This document shows positions 39,415 to 50,407 of a stretch of 64,000 bases of DNA, piece by piece. The stretch covers positions 37,957,660-38,021,659 of the forward strand of contig NC_067206.1 of assembly GCF_026262505.1 (NCBI RefSeq). The letters run 5' to 3'. The notes under the pieces were generated by a model. The model was given only the letters and a program-made list of their open reading frames with translations, had not been told where the DNA came from and did no database searches. The position numbers were made by a program, and so were the translations under genes. The stretch comes from Trichomonas vaginalis G3. Taxonomy: Eukaryota; Parabasalia; Trichomonadida; Trichomonadidae. Within the stretch, counting starts at the first letter, position 1. Every line of letters starts with the position of its first letter.

Positions 39415-40884
39415 TTATTCTATTTCAAACTTATTTGCAGTACAATTCTTAGTAACAGTATATTTGATTTGTTCGCCATTATCTTCGTCATCAAGCGAAG
39501 TAACGTCAACGACATCCAATGGGCAGAATATTTCTGAAATATTAAAGTTAACAACAATAGGGAAGAACCTGTCTTCTTCGAGATCTACTTGAATCGAAAA
39601 TTCTATTTCAGCATGGTCATTATCCATATTCAGTTCACTTACTTTCCACAAAAGGAATGATTTTCCAACAGATTTATCAACAATAATTTCGTATTCGCCA
39701 TCAATGGAACTGACGTTTGCTCTGTCAGCGTTTTCTATTGGTATCTTTATTGTCAAGTCGGAAAACTCTTTATCTGTTGCTTTAAGTGAAATTTCGCCTG
39801 AAAATGTAGATGAAGGGGAAGCTTGAGTAACCCAGCATGTTACCTTTATTGGAAGATCATCAGCAGACTTGGAGGATCTCTTCCACCCAAAAATAGCTCC
39901 TCTAACGCCTGGTTGAAATCCAGTTGTAATATTATCGTAAACAAGACATTTGCTGTTTGTAAATAATTTCTTATCGGCTTGCTGCATTGGTCTAAGTAGG
40001 AATTTGTTGGTTTCTGGCATTTGAAGTGCAATTTGTCTTTTACATTTCTGATTTGAATTCGCGTAAAGTCTTCCATCCCATGAGATTTCGCTAACTATGC
40101 CTTGGCGACTGACAGTTGCATTGAATTTCTCTTCGAACTGGATTTGAAATCCTGTATTTTCAACTGGTTTTTGAACAGGCTCAGCTTCCTCTTGCATTGT
40201 AAGACCTTCTTCCGCCATAACGGCTTTTGCACGTGCTTTTGATGTCCTCATGCCTTTGCCGAGCTGCATTCCTGTAGTTTTTGGAGTAGAATAAGTTGAA
40301 GGTGAAGGTTCGAACTCGTTTTGAGATGCGAATGACGGCTGGAATTCCGTTTGGCGAGTAAATGTTTGACTCTGAGGAATAGGTTTTCCTTTGACTGAAG
40401 CTTCGTGTGCTTTGATTGCTTCTCTTTGTTGGGCAACTTTAGCTTCGAGTTCCTTGAGATAGGCGGCTTCTGTAGCTGATTCCATTTTGAGAAAGCGAGA
40501 AACATCAGAAACAATGATATTTCGTACAAATCCATCGAAAACGCATTCATCATATGCGAATATGAGATCAATAGCGTTAACTATAATTTTATCTTCAACT
40601 ATTTCGCCAACAACTGATCTTGTAACGTCGACAAATAATGTAACAGCATCTAACGCTTCAATTATATTTGTATCTTTCGAAACAGATATAATTACATATA
40701 AATCACCGACTTCTTGATATACAAGCCTTGATGTTTCTGTATCAATGTAGTTATGTCCTGAGTTCTTAACTAATTGTGGAAAAGCGCCCAAATGGCCCTC
40801 AATATTTGAGTCGCTCGAATGTGTGAAGCGCCTGACTATCAAAATCCTACCGTTCTGTGTTATGATAGCGACGCAATTTATCAT
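39415..40884 (-). CDS. Coatomer subunit delta (delta-COP)
   Basis: 489 residues. The N-terminal longin-type domain (MINCVAIITQNGRILIVRRF... to about 135) with the delta-COP-specific stretch IDLIFAYDECVF, a helical and basic linker (LKELEAKVAQQREAIKAHEASVKGKP), and a C-terminal mu-homology domain from about 245 (VSRQGIVSEISWDGRLYANSN, then VTCWVTQASPSS). COPI delta subunit: coats Golgi vesicles for retrograde transport and binds cargo signals through the mu-homology domain. Complete, with the stop followed by As. Its 3' flank carries tandem repeats similar to its own coding DNA. Confidence 0.9.
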   Translation of the reverse strand: MINCVAIITQNGRILIVRRFTHSSDSNIEGHLGAFPQLVKNSGHNYIDTETSRLVYQEVGDLYVIISVSKDTNIIEALDAVTLFVDVTRSVVGEIVEDKIIVNAIDLIFAYDECVFDGFVRNIIVSDVSRFLKMESATEAAYLKELEAKVAQQREAIKAHEASVKGKPIPQSQTFTRQTEFQPSFASQNEFEPSPSTYSTPKTTGMQLGKGMRTSKARAKAVMAEEGLTMQEEAEPVQKPVENTGFQIQFEEKFNATVSRQGIVSEISWDGRLYANSNQKCKRQIALQMPETNKFLLRPMQQADKKLFTNSKCLVYDNITTGFQPGVRGAIFGWKRSSKSADDLPIKVTCWVTQASPSSTFSGEISLKATDKEFSDLTIKIPIENADRANVSSIDGEYEIIVDKSVGKSFLLWKVSELNMDNDHAEIEFSIQVDLEEDRFFPIVVNFNISEIFCPLDVVDVTSLDDEDNGEQIKYTVTKNCTANKFEIE

Positions 40885-41301
40885 TTTAGTTTTAGATTAT
40901 TTTTTTGTCAATGTAAATTAGAGTTTACAATGTCAAAAATATTTTTCATTTTGCTATATCTAATATTTCAATATTATAGCTGCACTTCTTTCAAAGATTA
41001 AAACATTTTGGTTCGAAAAATGTAACAAAAATGTGGCCGTCTGAAATTCAAGATTTTGTAAGATGAATTGATGAAACAAGGATCAAAAACATTAGAGCAA
41101 TTACCCATAATTGAAACCAGAACAATTTGGTTCATCATACTTCATAGTTGTCACACCTTTCAAAAATTAATACATATGATAATGGAGCTACTGCACTCAG
41201 GATTGCATTAAAACTTAGAAGAAAATATCTCTAAATGAGAAAACTCCTCTTCTATTAGCAACATGCAAATAGAATTCTAACTATAATACAAACTAGTTTA
41301 A

Positions 41302-42216
41302 TTAATTTGTACAAATTAAAGTATATAATGGTAAAAATATTATATTGATATAGATATACGAAAGGACTTTTGTCTGAACAATATTTCTCAGAACAAGACA
41401 ATTATATAATAAAACAGGATTCATTTCTAAATCTTTCACTTCAAATATGCAGCTAGTTTTTGAGCAATATTTTAAAATATCAGAGGAGGCATCGAAAGTG
41501 CAATTTGTAAATGTCAGATCTAATCTATTTCCTGAAAATATAGCAATATAATTTACATCTTGATTATCATATATATTGAAATTCTTGAAGGAATAATAGG
41601 ATCTACAATTACCAAAACTCAAGATATACTTTGTTCCGATATCATGAAGTGAATTGAAATGATGAACTATTATCGGAACGCTATTAACCATTATTGATAT
41701 CAAACTTAAATCACCCGTAGAATTATAGTTTTGGAGATATCCAACATTGTGACTTAATGTTTCAAGATATATCACCAGGAAGCAACCATGGTAATTACTT
41801 GAATGAGAAATAAGGCTTGAACTATTAATATTTTCGACTAAACAGCTTGTTTTAGCCATAAAGGCATTTCCATGCTGAGTAAACGAATTTCCTTTATAAG
41901 AGGAAATATCAGATAGACAAAGATTCTTTATTTCACGAAAAATATTGAAATCATTGCCATATCCGGCCTTATTTTGTATGAAGCATATTTTTGATAAATT
42001 CACATCACCAGATTTTGATCTAATAGCACCACCACTAAAAACACAACTACAAAAAAGAAAATCGCTCAGATATATATTCAAATCAATATTTCTTTCGCTG
42101 TATATTGCACCTCCATCACCAGTGGACGAGAAGTTCCAAAAGCTAGATGATGAAATATCAACTTCACCATCAGTATAAATATAATATCTCTCATATTTCC
42201 TTTCATGAAATTCCAT
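41302..42216 (-). CDS. Pmp-like right-handed beta-helix protein, probably truncated
   Basis: 304 residues from an internal ATG at 42216; the frame is open to about 42258 without an ATG, so the true N-terminus is probably lost. Two GGAI motifs (GDGGAIYS, SGGAIRS) and repeated short beta-like units with Asn-Phe ladders match the Chlamydia Pmp-like repeats that form a large trichomonad surface family. Near the C-terminus there is a hydrophobic stretch (YIYINIIFLPLYTLI) but no clear cytoplasmic tail. Two repeats are few for this family, which supports truncation. Confidence 0.65.
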   Translation of the reverse strand: MEFHERKYERYYIYTDGEVDISSSSFWNFSSTGDGGAIYSERNIDLNIYLSDFLFCSCVFSGGAIRSKSGDVNLSKICFIQNKAGYGNDFNIFREIKNLCLSDISSYKGNSFTQHGNAFMAKTSCLVENINSSSLISHSSNYHGCFLVIYLETLSHNVGYLQNYNSTGDLSLISIMVNSVPIIVHHFNSLHDIGTKYILSFGNCRSYYSFKNFNIYDNQDVNYIAIFSGNRLDLTFTNCTFDASSDILKYCSKTSCIFEVKDLEMNPVLLYNCLVLRNIVQTKVLSYIYINIIFLPLYTLICTN

Positions 42217-42549
42217 GGCCAAATCTGACAATGTGATTTTGAAATTACTTCTATTCTCATTTTATTTGCTTTTCGTTTAGTCTTTCGAAATTCAAATTAA
42301 ACTTTGAAATTAAATATCCGAAAACTAATATAGAGGACTAAAGTGTTAAAACTAGAAGAGTACAAAAGATACTCTTATCATACTTCAGTGATTTTATTAG
42401 AAAGAACACAGACACACAATAAAAAATACCACTTTTGTGATCCGTTTTACGGGCACGTAGCACCAAAAAAAATAGCAGCTGCCTATGAATTTATATTTTT
42501 TTTCTTCCAATGAATTTAAAAGATATTTTAGATGGTAAAAAGCAAATAA

Positions 42550-44277
42550 ATGGCGTTTAAATTTTTAATGTCTGATCAAAACATTCATCTAAACAAATAC
42601 GCTGAACTGCGAAGCGCATATAAATACTACATCGATTTGTATAACGCATTATACCAGCTGAAAACGGAAAAAGAAGAAGACTTAATCTCAATTTACAAAA
42701 AGATCAAAACAGAATTGATTGATTCAAAGAAATATCCACCCCAAAATATTATAAGCGATATTTTGCATATCATTCCGTACAACAATCGCTATACAAAATC
42801 ATATTTAACTCTTGCCAAACTCATATCTGATGAATATCAAGTGAAACAGGTCAAAAGCGCCGAACTTATTTCAATCTTCTTGTTCTATAAAGAATATGGA
42901 ATTAAATTAAATAAATCTGCTCAATTTGAAAAAATTGATTTCAAAAATCTCGATATTCATTCAGAAAATACAATTTATAGGGCAATTATGGATAATGATA
43001 TAGAAAAATTCATTTTCTTCACGGAAAGCGAAGGATTTGATAAAAATCAGACAATAAAAAGTGATTTATATCCTTTTTCCAATACCGGATATTCATTGCT
43101 TAATTTATGCTCTTACCATGGTGCAGTTGATTGTTTCAAGTTATTAAGAACGAAATTTAATTCAGAAATAAATCAAATATCTCTAGAATTATCATTTTTA
43201 GGTAGGAACCCAGAGATCATGAGCGAATGTTTGAAATATAAAAAACCAGATGAAAGATGCATGAAATATGCAATTATTTCGCACAACATTGATTTTGTTA
43301 CATTCTTGATGAATGAATACCATATCGATATTGATATGTCATTTTGCAAAACTCATAAAAATCTTGAGTCATTTTTAGTTTATTTCGATCAAACAAATAA
43401 TGTTAACAGATGCTTTATTGGTTCAATAAGATTTCGTATTCCATCACTTTGCGAATACTTCCTTTCACATGGCGCAAATGTCAATGAAAAAAATAGACAT
43501 AAAAATACAGTCCTTCATAAAGCAGCATATTATAATAGTATAGAAATAGTCAAGCTTTTTCTTTCATATGGTGCAAATATCAATGAAAAAGGTAGTTTTG
43601 GAAAAACCGCTCTTCATAGAGTAACATGGAATAATAGTAAAGAGACAGCCGAATTTCTTATTTCACATGGCGCAAATATCAATGAAAAAGATGAAAGTGA
43701 AAACACAGTTCTTCATTGTGCAGCATGGAATGATAGTAAAGAAATAGTTGAACTTCTTATTTCACACGGCGCAAATATCAATGAAAAAAATAAAAATGGA
43801 AATACCGCTCTTCATTATGCAGCAGAGAAAAATGGTGAAGAAATAGTTGAACTACTTATTTCACTAGGCGCATATATCAATGAAAAAGATGATTATGGAC
43901 AAACAGCTCTTCATATAGTAGCACGTGAAAATAGTAAAGCAACAGCGGAATTTCTTATTTCACATGGTATAAATATCCATGAAAAGGATAATGACGGAAA
44001 AACTGCTCTTCATTTGGCAGCATTAAATAATAGTAAAGAAACTGCCGAACTTCTTATTTCACATGGTATAAATATCAATGAAAAAGATAAAAATGGAAAA
44101 ACTGCTCTTCATATTGCAGCAGACTTTAATATGGCAAAAATGGCCGAACTACTTATTTTACATGATACAAATATCTATACAAAGGATAAACATGGGAAAA
44201 CTGCTCTTGAAATTGCAACAGAAAAAGGAAATTACGAAACATGCAGAGTTCTTAAATCGCATAGTGCGCAAATATAA
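42550..44277 (+). CDS. DUF3447-type ankyrin-repeat protein, intact
   Basis: 575 residues. The first about 300 form the conserved trichomonad N-terminal domain (helical start MSDQNIHLNKYAELRSAYKYY; then LSFLGRNPEIMSECLKYKKPDERCMKYAI). About eight ankyrin repeats follow with the consensus NGKTALHxAAxNNSKETAELLISHGANINEKD, almost identical at the DNA level. The C-terminus is LKSHSAQI. There are two possible starts, 42550 and 42568; the longer is given. No membrane segment. It is the closest intact relative of the broken genes at 2246-3600 and 50290/53692. Function unknown; probably an interaction scaffold. Confidence 0.9.
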   Translation: MAFKFLMSDQNIHLNKYAELRSAYKYYIDLYNALYQLKTEKEEDLISIYKKIKTELIDSKKYPPQNIISDILHIIPYNNRYTKSYLTLAKLISDEYQVKQVKSAELISIFLFYKEYGIKLNKSAQFEKIDFKNLDIHSENTIYRAIMDNDIEKFIFFTESEGFDKNQTIKSDLYPFSNTGYSLLNLCSYHGAVDCFKLLRTKFNSEINQISLELSFLGRNPEIMSECLKYKKPDERCMKYAIISHNIDFVTFLMNEYHIDIDMSFCKTHKNLESFLVYFDQTNNVNRCFIGSIRFRIPSLCEYFLSHGANVNEKNRHKNTVLHKAAYYNSIEIVKLFLSYGANINEKGSFGKTALHRVTWNNSKETAEFLISHGANINEKDESENTVLHCAAWNDSKEIVELLISHGANINEKNKNGNTALHYAAEKNGEEIVELLISLGAYINEKDDYGQTALHIVARENSKATAEFLISHGINIHEKDNDGKTALHLAALNNSKETAELLISHGININEKDKNGKTALHIAADFNMAKMAELLILHDTNIYTKDKHGKTALEIATEKGNYETCRVLKSHSAQI

Positions 44278-44775
44278 CGTTCCTCCGGAATTGAATACTG
44301 ATGATCTTTCTTTTTCTGATATTTCGATTTTAATTAAGAATCAAAAATATAGATTAAATTGAATTTGGGCCTTTTCAGGTAAACATTATTTAGAAGATGA
44401 TATATTGACAATCAATTTCGTGCAAATTATGCGAATTTGAAGTAAATCTTTCAATTGCGCATCTAACTACGAGATAAAGATTGAAAAATAAGGTCGATAT
44501 GATAAGGTTGGTAATGAATTAGATATATGACTTACAAAACTATGTAAGAAATAAATCAATATGGAAATAATGCTGCGTTTTAACGTCTTAGAGGAAAAAA
44601 TTTAGAAAATAAGTACAAAACCATGACTAACTTTAATTAACATAAAGAGAGATTTTATTCTAATATCAATAATAAACAAAAATTTGTAATTATGAACAAA
44701 ATAATATTGTACAATAAGAGCAATAAGGATTTAAACTTTGAGACCTCTATTACTATGTAATGTTGCTTGTAAAAC
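44278..44775. other. Intergenic region, no gene seen
   Basis: The 94-codon frame overlapping the end of the ankyrin gene is a frame-shifted shadow of its repeats. The rest is AT-rich with no supported feature. Confidence 0.6.
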
Positions 44776-45036
44776 TTAGTGTTGGTTTTGATTTGCAGCA
44801 ATTTGTTGAGCCTGCGCTTGCATTTGAACTTGCATTAGATATTGGAATGATTCATCAAATGTATTTGCAACATAGCTTGATGCTTCAATGTATTTTAATG
44901 CAGCGCGATCAATTTTCTTTTTCTCTTTTTCGCTGATTGTTTTTTCATCTGATGATGAATCTACAAATCGGTCGAAAATCATTTCTGACATCGTCCTTAA
45001 TGTTCTCCTGATAACTGAATCTTTTGCTGGATTCAT
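44776..45036 (-). CDS. Small hypothetical protein (86 aa)
   Basis: Starts MNPAKDSVIRRTLRTMSEMIF; an acidic/Lys segment SSSDEKTISEKEKKKIDRAALKYIEAS and a Gln/Ala-rich C-terminus (QVQMQAQAQQIAANQNQH). Predicted helical throughout. The helix-loop-helix pattern with conserved-looking FDRFVDSS... could fit a small histone-fold or complex subunit, but I do not recognise it. Composition and an ATG start support a real gene. Confidence 0.6.
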   Translation of the reverse strand: MNPAKDSVIRRTLRTMSEMIFDRFVDSSSDEKTISEKEKKKIDRAALKYIEASSYVANTFDESFQYLMQVQMQAQAQQIAANQNQH

Positions 45037-45970
45037 GTTTTATTGCCACTTTTTAATATTATTGGCGTGGAGCGTAATTAATTCTTATTCATGAATAGAA
45101 GCTATTTTTGATATTTCATTGAAATACCAGGACAAATCATTCTTAAATGGAGCTCATTAAACGAATTCCATCTTACACAATTTGCAATTATAAATATTTC
45201 CCTAACAATTACTAACTTAATGTCGTTTGAGTTTCACAGCCATATTGATTATCTATGAATTATTGAAAAACATAGATTATAAAATCCAAAAATAGTGATT
45301 ATTTGATGTCAACATCACAAATATAAATTGAAATATTTTATTCAACAAAAAATTATTTTCTTTGATTTGCACCAAAGCCATTTGAAACCACTTTAACAAA
45401 GCTAATTTGATGAAGAATACTAGTTATATTTCAGCAATTTCTTTACATTCATCAATATTTAGTGTCCAATACGTAGTTTCAGGTAATTAAACTTTGTTTG
45501 TGTTGGTATTATCGATTTTGATAAAGTTTGCAAATCAAATGAGAGTTTAAATTGCAAATGAGCAACATCTAGCTTTCAAAATGGAAGCATATATCTAAAA
45601 TATCTGTATTTATGACGCTCTTTTGAATGAATATCTTCTATAAATCAATAAATCAAATTTGAGTTTTAGATTTTGATGGAGCTGGAGAAAATAGTACTTC
45701 TTGCTTGAGAAGAATTTGATCTATTATCCTCTTCTGTTGTTATGTGCGAATGAACCTGTTTTCTATATATATTTCCTCAAAAATCCTTTTTGCAAATTAA
45801 TAAACGTGCACTTTTTGTCAAATCACCCAAAATTATTTTATCAGAAAATTATGAAAAATATAAATGAGTAAACAGTGTGATTATAATTACCTGCAATTGA
45901 ACTATTTTTGAAATTCATGAAATAAAAGTGACAAGAATCTATAAACGGTTATTAATCTCGTTCTTAAATT
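45037..45970. other. Intergenic region, promoter side of TMEM231
   Basis: About 930 bp, AT-rich, without ORFs over 68 codons. An AAAAGTGACA word lies at about 45925-45935, 35-45 bp before the next ATG. TCTCGTTCTTAAATT directly precedes that ATG. Confidence 0.5.
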
Positions 45971-46897
45971 ATGATAACAATTTGGAAAGATGCTCCAGAG
46001 CCAATTCAATACAGAGGCAGTAGATGTTCATGCGGCTTCTTATTCAAACTTTTATGGCCTATTGTCCTTGTTTTAATGACATGTTGGTTTGTTATTATGA
46101 CATTCTTCATTGCTCCAAGTTCGATTCAATCAACAGACAAACCAACTATCGAAGTACCATCGTATTATTTCATCAAAGGTACATTAAAGTCATCCACAGA
46201 AACATATTCATATTTAGGTTGCAATTTCCCAGCATTCCAAAAGCACAGTATTGTTCCTCTTAGACCAGCTCCAATTTTCCGCTCGATGATTGATCCTTAC
46301 GGCCGTGTAAATGTTTCTTTGGAAATCCCCTCTGTTTCTGGCTTCAAAATGATCGATGCACAGGCAATTATTCCTCTTTCATTCCGTTTCAACTATTATA
46401 GCAAGCCAAAAATCTATTCATACATAAGTATCAGCTTCCCATGTGAAGAATCTTACAACTCATACACTTATACAGGTCAACTAATGATCACTCAAAAGGG
46501 TACATTAGTACAATCATACTCTTCATTATATTCTCTACTTAATGGTATAGATCCAACAAATTATAACGATGTTTTCTCGATTGATCACATTTATGAACAA
46601 TTTTCATCCTCTCCACTAGAAGCATCATTCGTTGGTACAAAGACAGTCGCAACAAATGATACAGCACTTACAGACAAAACAAAATTCACAATTAAATTCT
46701 ACGTCCCAACAATTACAATAGATATGCCATCACCATATTGGAATGTATTCAGAAATACATACATCCAGCTCTTTTACTGGGCTTGGGTCATTGTTGCTAT
46801 CTTCAGACCGTTTATCAAACACGCCTACGAATATTCTATTATTCCATCAAAGATTGTTAAGCTCCTTGCACCTTATTCTAAGGAGAAACATGACTAA
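45971..46897 (+). CDS. TMEM231-like transition-zone membrane protein
   Basis: 308 residues with one membrane helix near the N-terminus (residues about 26-48, LFKLLWPIVLVLMTCWFVIMTFF) and one near the C-terminus (YIQLFYWAWVIVAIFRPF), with a long extracytoplasmic domain between. The order of elements matches TMEM231: VNVSLEIP, an internal FRFNYYSKPKIYSYISISF, and the end motif KFYVPTITIDMPSPYWNVFRNTYIQ before the second helix. TMEM231 belongs to the MKS complex at the ciliary transition zone. That fits a flagellated organism. No signs of damage. Confidence 0.72.
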   Translation: MITIWKDAPEPIQYRGSRCSCGFLFKLLWPIVLVLMTCWFVIMTFFIAPSSIQSTDKPTIEVPSYYFIKGTLKSSTETYSYLGCNFPAFQKHSIVPLRPAPIFRSMIDPYGRVNVSLEIPSVSGFKMIDAQAIIPLSFRFNYYSKPKIYSYISISFPCEESYNSYTYTGQLMITQKGTLVQSYSSLYSLLNGIDPTNYNDVFSIDHIYEQFSSSPLEASFVGTKTVATNDTALTDKTKFTIKFYVPTITIDMPSPYWNVFRNTYIQLFYWAWVIVAIFRPFIKHAYEYSIIPSKIVKLLAPYSKEKHD

Positions 46898-47823
46898 TTA
46901 CGTTTATATTTTTATATTTTTATTATTTTTCTTAAAATTTGATTGATTTTTTTTGTTTTAAATCAAATACATCACTCCACAAAACATTTTTATTATTGTT
47001 TTCATCCAAATACCCAGAAATAAATACAAAAAACAAAAATTTAAAATGAACAGTCAATTTTGTTAGTTAAATAATGAGAAATAGACAAATTTTTATGGCT
47101 TAACTTTCTATAACTTATTCTGAGAAATTAACACATTTTCGTGCATTTCCATGAAAATTGAGATATTCTTAATTAAAAAAATTGGATTTGATGCTGAATA
47201 TGCGAAAATATATTTATTATAAACATTTCATATATAGCTATCTCAAAATCTCAAGTGAATAGTAGCGTCATTTACATATGTATTCTAAACTTAATTTCTG
47301 GAAGATAGTAATACAAATTTTTTGAGAGGAAAAATGTGTGCGAAATATAATATGCTTTATTTGTTTTCAGAAGCTGCAAAAACTTTTATTTAATACTGTG
47401 TAATAATCAATAATAGAATATAGTTTGGTCGAACAGCAATTCATTGTACAACAAATATACTACTTCTTTATTTTGAATGTAGACACATGAATATATAGTT
47501 CATTACTTAACTCTATTTTTGATATTTTCTGAATCAAATTTTGATGGTTAAAAGTAATATCAAATGATTGTCTATGCAAATTCTGATACCTCATTTATTC
47601 TATGAAAATATGAATTTGGACTTTTTTTACCAAAATTTTGATATTCATTCCACTGAGGAATAGAATGACTAAAGAATCTCATTTTGAATACATTAGAAGA
47701 CAAAATTGTGTTAAAATTAGGGATTTTTATAATAAATATATAAAAACAATAAAATCAAGGGAGTTAAATTGATTTTATAGATTCAAAGTATAAAAATCTT
47801 CTCTTCACTTAATAAGAAATATA
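46898..47823. other. Intergenic region, no gene seen
   Basis: About 930 bp of AT-rich sequence between convergent genes. No ORF, repeat or element end found. Confidence 0.6.
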
Positions 47824-48700
47824 TTAGATCGCTTCTGACTCTTCCTCAGCATCTTTTTCTAACCTCACTGCTTCCTGACATTTATAGATAGCTGTATTTA
47901 TTTTATTTATTGGAAGGAAGCGTTTGGTGCTTACAGTAATAAAATCATCATCTGGATAATCTGGAAGGTGGACTTGCCATGCATTTTTACCCATTTGATT
48001 GATAGCTGTGATATTTGCGGCATAAATATCAAAACGATTTCGATCAAGACTATAGATATCCTCACCTGAAACAAATTGATGGCCTTCATCCCAATCAAAA
48101 TATATACTATAATCTGAAACTGCGGCATCTATGTTTGGAACAGTTAACAGATAATCAATGTCTGAAAAATTGCCTTTTTTAAATGCATATTCTATGAGTG
48201 TTAATCCATCTTTATTTCTCACACGAGAATAATTGTGATCGCCGGCAAATTGAAGTGCCTCTTTATCATTTTCTTTTGCACTTTTGATTAAAATATGATA
48301 AATAATTTCAAAATCTTCAGAGTTTGGATTGCAATTCGCTAAATGTCTGATATTGTCAATTAATGCTGTTGTTGTTCCTTCTTGTGGAGTTTGAGACATG
48401 AAAAAGGTCGAAATATCATTAAGTGCTCGATTGTTAAATATTTTTGAAATAAATTCCAATGTTTCAGCAGCTTCTTGTTCTCGAATTTGGGTATTTTTGT
48501 ATGCTGCATAATTGTAAGAATGCCTAATGAACCAAAACTATTTCTGATGATCTCGAATGTTTCAATAAACTGTTTTGTTGTAAATGAACAAAGTTCAAAG
48601 ATCTTTGAGAGTTCTTCGACTGATCTCATACTAATAAACTCTTTATTATTGTACCATTTTTCAAGTCTTGCGCATATGCTTGATAATCATTAGAAGACAT
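47824..48700 (-). pseudogene. Ankyrin-type gene with two frameshifts
   Basis: A start ATG at 48700 (MSSNDYQAYAQDL) opens a typical trichomonad ankyrin-protein N-terminus. The frame shifts at about 48680 (into KEFISMRSVEELSKIF) and again at about 48510 (into YNYAAYKNTQIREQEAAETLEFISKIF), then runs uninterrupted to 47824. One recognisable ankyrin-like unit (NKDGLTLIEYAFKKGNFSDIDYLL) is followed by a C-terminal domain with a WQVHLPDYPDDDFI segment. Single-base indels, so either a young pseudogene or sequence errors. Confidence 0.6.
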
Positions 48701-49067
48701 GAAATTTAAATGGTAAACTATCAGAAAAAAAATTGAATGTACAACTTGACTTCGTGAAATAATATTCGATATTGCAAATTCTATTCAACTTTCTATATGG
48801 GATAAGATATCCAAAATATGGACAAAATATAAAAATGTTTTCCCATCCAATCTCGCGAGCAATGGCCATATGAAGTGGTGTCAAACCATTATTGTTTGAT
48901 TCATAAGAAATATGCATGGCTTCAATTTCGGAAATATCATGTAAAGATGCCTTCAAAAGAACTGCATCATCATAGCTACTTGTGAAATCGCTTGTAAAAT
49001 CCAAAAACTTTGCGAATGCCTGAAGAATCGAATTACCCAGATTTGCCTTACTTTTACCACTCCCCAT
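48690..49067 (-). pseudogene. Ankyrin gene fragment
   Basis: 125 codons starting MGSGKSKANLGNSIL and containing one ankyrin start (NNNGLTPLHMAIAREIG), after which the sequence becomes Phe/Tyr-rich and loses the repeat. The frame ends at 48690, overlapping the next gene start. MGSGKS could be an N-myristoylation signal if real. Most likely a truncated paralogue. Confidence 0.5.
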
Positions 49068-50289
49068 GTAATTTCTGGGGAAAACGATAATTCATTTTTT
49101 TTTTATGGATGAATAGATCGTTTTCCTAGAAAGGACCTCATATCTCTGGCTAAAAAGAGTGTCAGATCCTAAATAGGTTATTGATCTAGTGTACAAATCC
49201 AATAAAAAGCCTATTTTTTTGGCTTTTTTGGTGCTCATTTTTTCGAAGATCTACATGAATATGGGGAAACCATCGGATTTTTTTGGTTAACCCACATCTT
49301 CATGTAGTCTGGACTATCTTTCCTCGAAGGACCTCTTTACGGGTGTAAAAACTCATAAAGTTCTCAAAAGATTCATTCTCGATCTCCATGCTGAAAGAAT
49401 TTACAATAAAAAAGAGATCTACGCATCAAACTACAGCCATAAATGAACTGAACCCCTAAAGCTCAGCTCTTAGTTTATCAAAAACGTCGAAATCCTTCTC
49501 ATTGCAATCAAATTTTCTCAATAACTCATAAGAAAAATCGAATTTTGATTAAGCCGATGTTATAGGTATCACAAATACTACAAACTTGAGCAATATCGAA
49601 ATTGCCAGCAAAAGTTTGAAATTGCATTGCTCATATTTGTTTTGTAAACTAAAAATCTGCTTATATTATTCATTAATTTTTTATATATTATTCATATACT
49701 TTAATAAAAACAATACTATTTCACCTTAAAAATGAATTTCATAAGTCAATATTATTTTTTTTGAAAATGTATCAATTTTCGATTAAAACAACATGAGAAT
49801 AAAATTTACGCAAAATTATTTTAAAAAATGGTTTTAAAAATTTACAATTGATTAAGAATAATATTGCAAGAAGTTTTGAAGTTTAATTTTAAGAAAAAAA
49901 ATTCGGATATTATTCATGGATCTAAGTAATCTGATATTTGAGTATCGGCACTATGCATAAAACATATATTTATAGTTTTTTTGGATTTTTATGATTTTAA
50001 ATATATTCAAATTTGGCAATCCAATAGATTTTTAAAAAATAGGTAAATAAAAATAGATTACATACGCAGCAGATTTAGAACATGAAACAAATCTTATAGT
50101 GACCCAAAAAAAATTCATGATCCAAAAAAGAAAAAAATTAGCTAAATGGGAATAAAACGTTGGCATAATGAATCATTATGTCGGATGTTTCCACTACACC
50201 GGCAGTTCGAAAAATACCCTTGGTGGTTCTATTTAATAGCTACTCCCAACGATAGGCGGTGTCCCCAGCTTTAGAGGGGTGGTAAAAGT
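49068..50289. other. Intergenic region with small hairpins and a possible RhoGAP-like relic
   Basis: No intact gene. Foldbacks: AAAAAGCC/GGCTTTTT at about 49203-49228 and CTACATGAA... TTCATGTAG at about 49251-49306. On the minus strand 50245-50138 there is a GC-richer open stretch encoding TTKGIFRTAGVVETSD, which loosely resembles the GIFR-x-(S/P)G motif of RhoGAP domains. Too short to call. Confidence 0.4.
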
Positions 50290-50407
50290 AAGGAAAATCT
50301 GGGTAATATGGAAATCATTAATCAAGAAAGAAATGAAATCAAAATTGCGTGAAACATAAGCATCTCTCATGCAGTATTGATCTGACTTATGATATTTCAA
50401 GTATTCA
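50290..50407 (-). pseudogene. Downstream part of an ankyrin (DUF3447) gene split by the 3.3-kb TTAA element
   Basis: Read on the minus strand, this encodes NEYLKYHKSDQYCMRDAYVS and then a segment matching FDFVTFLMNEYHI of the intact gene at 42550. The upstream part continues at 53692-53790 (QISFLNGVPDIL), and the frame is continuous across the single TTAA once the element is removed. No further gene sequence is found on either side, so it was probably already a relic or is highly decayed. Confidence 0.75.
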
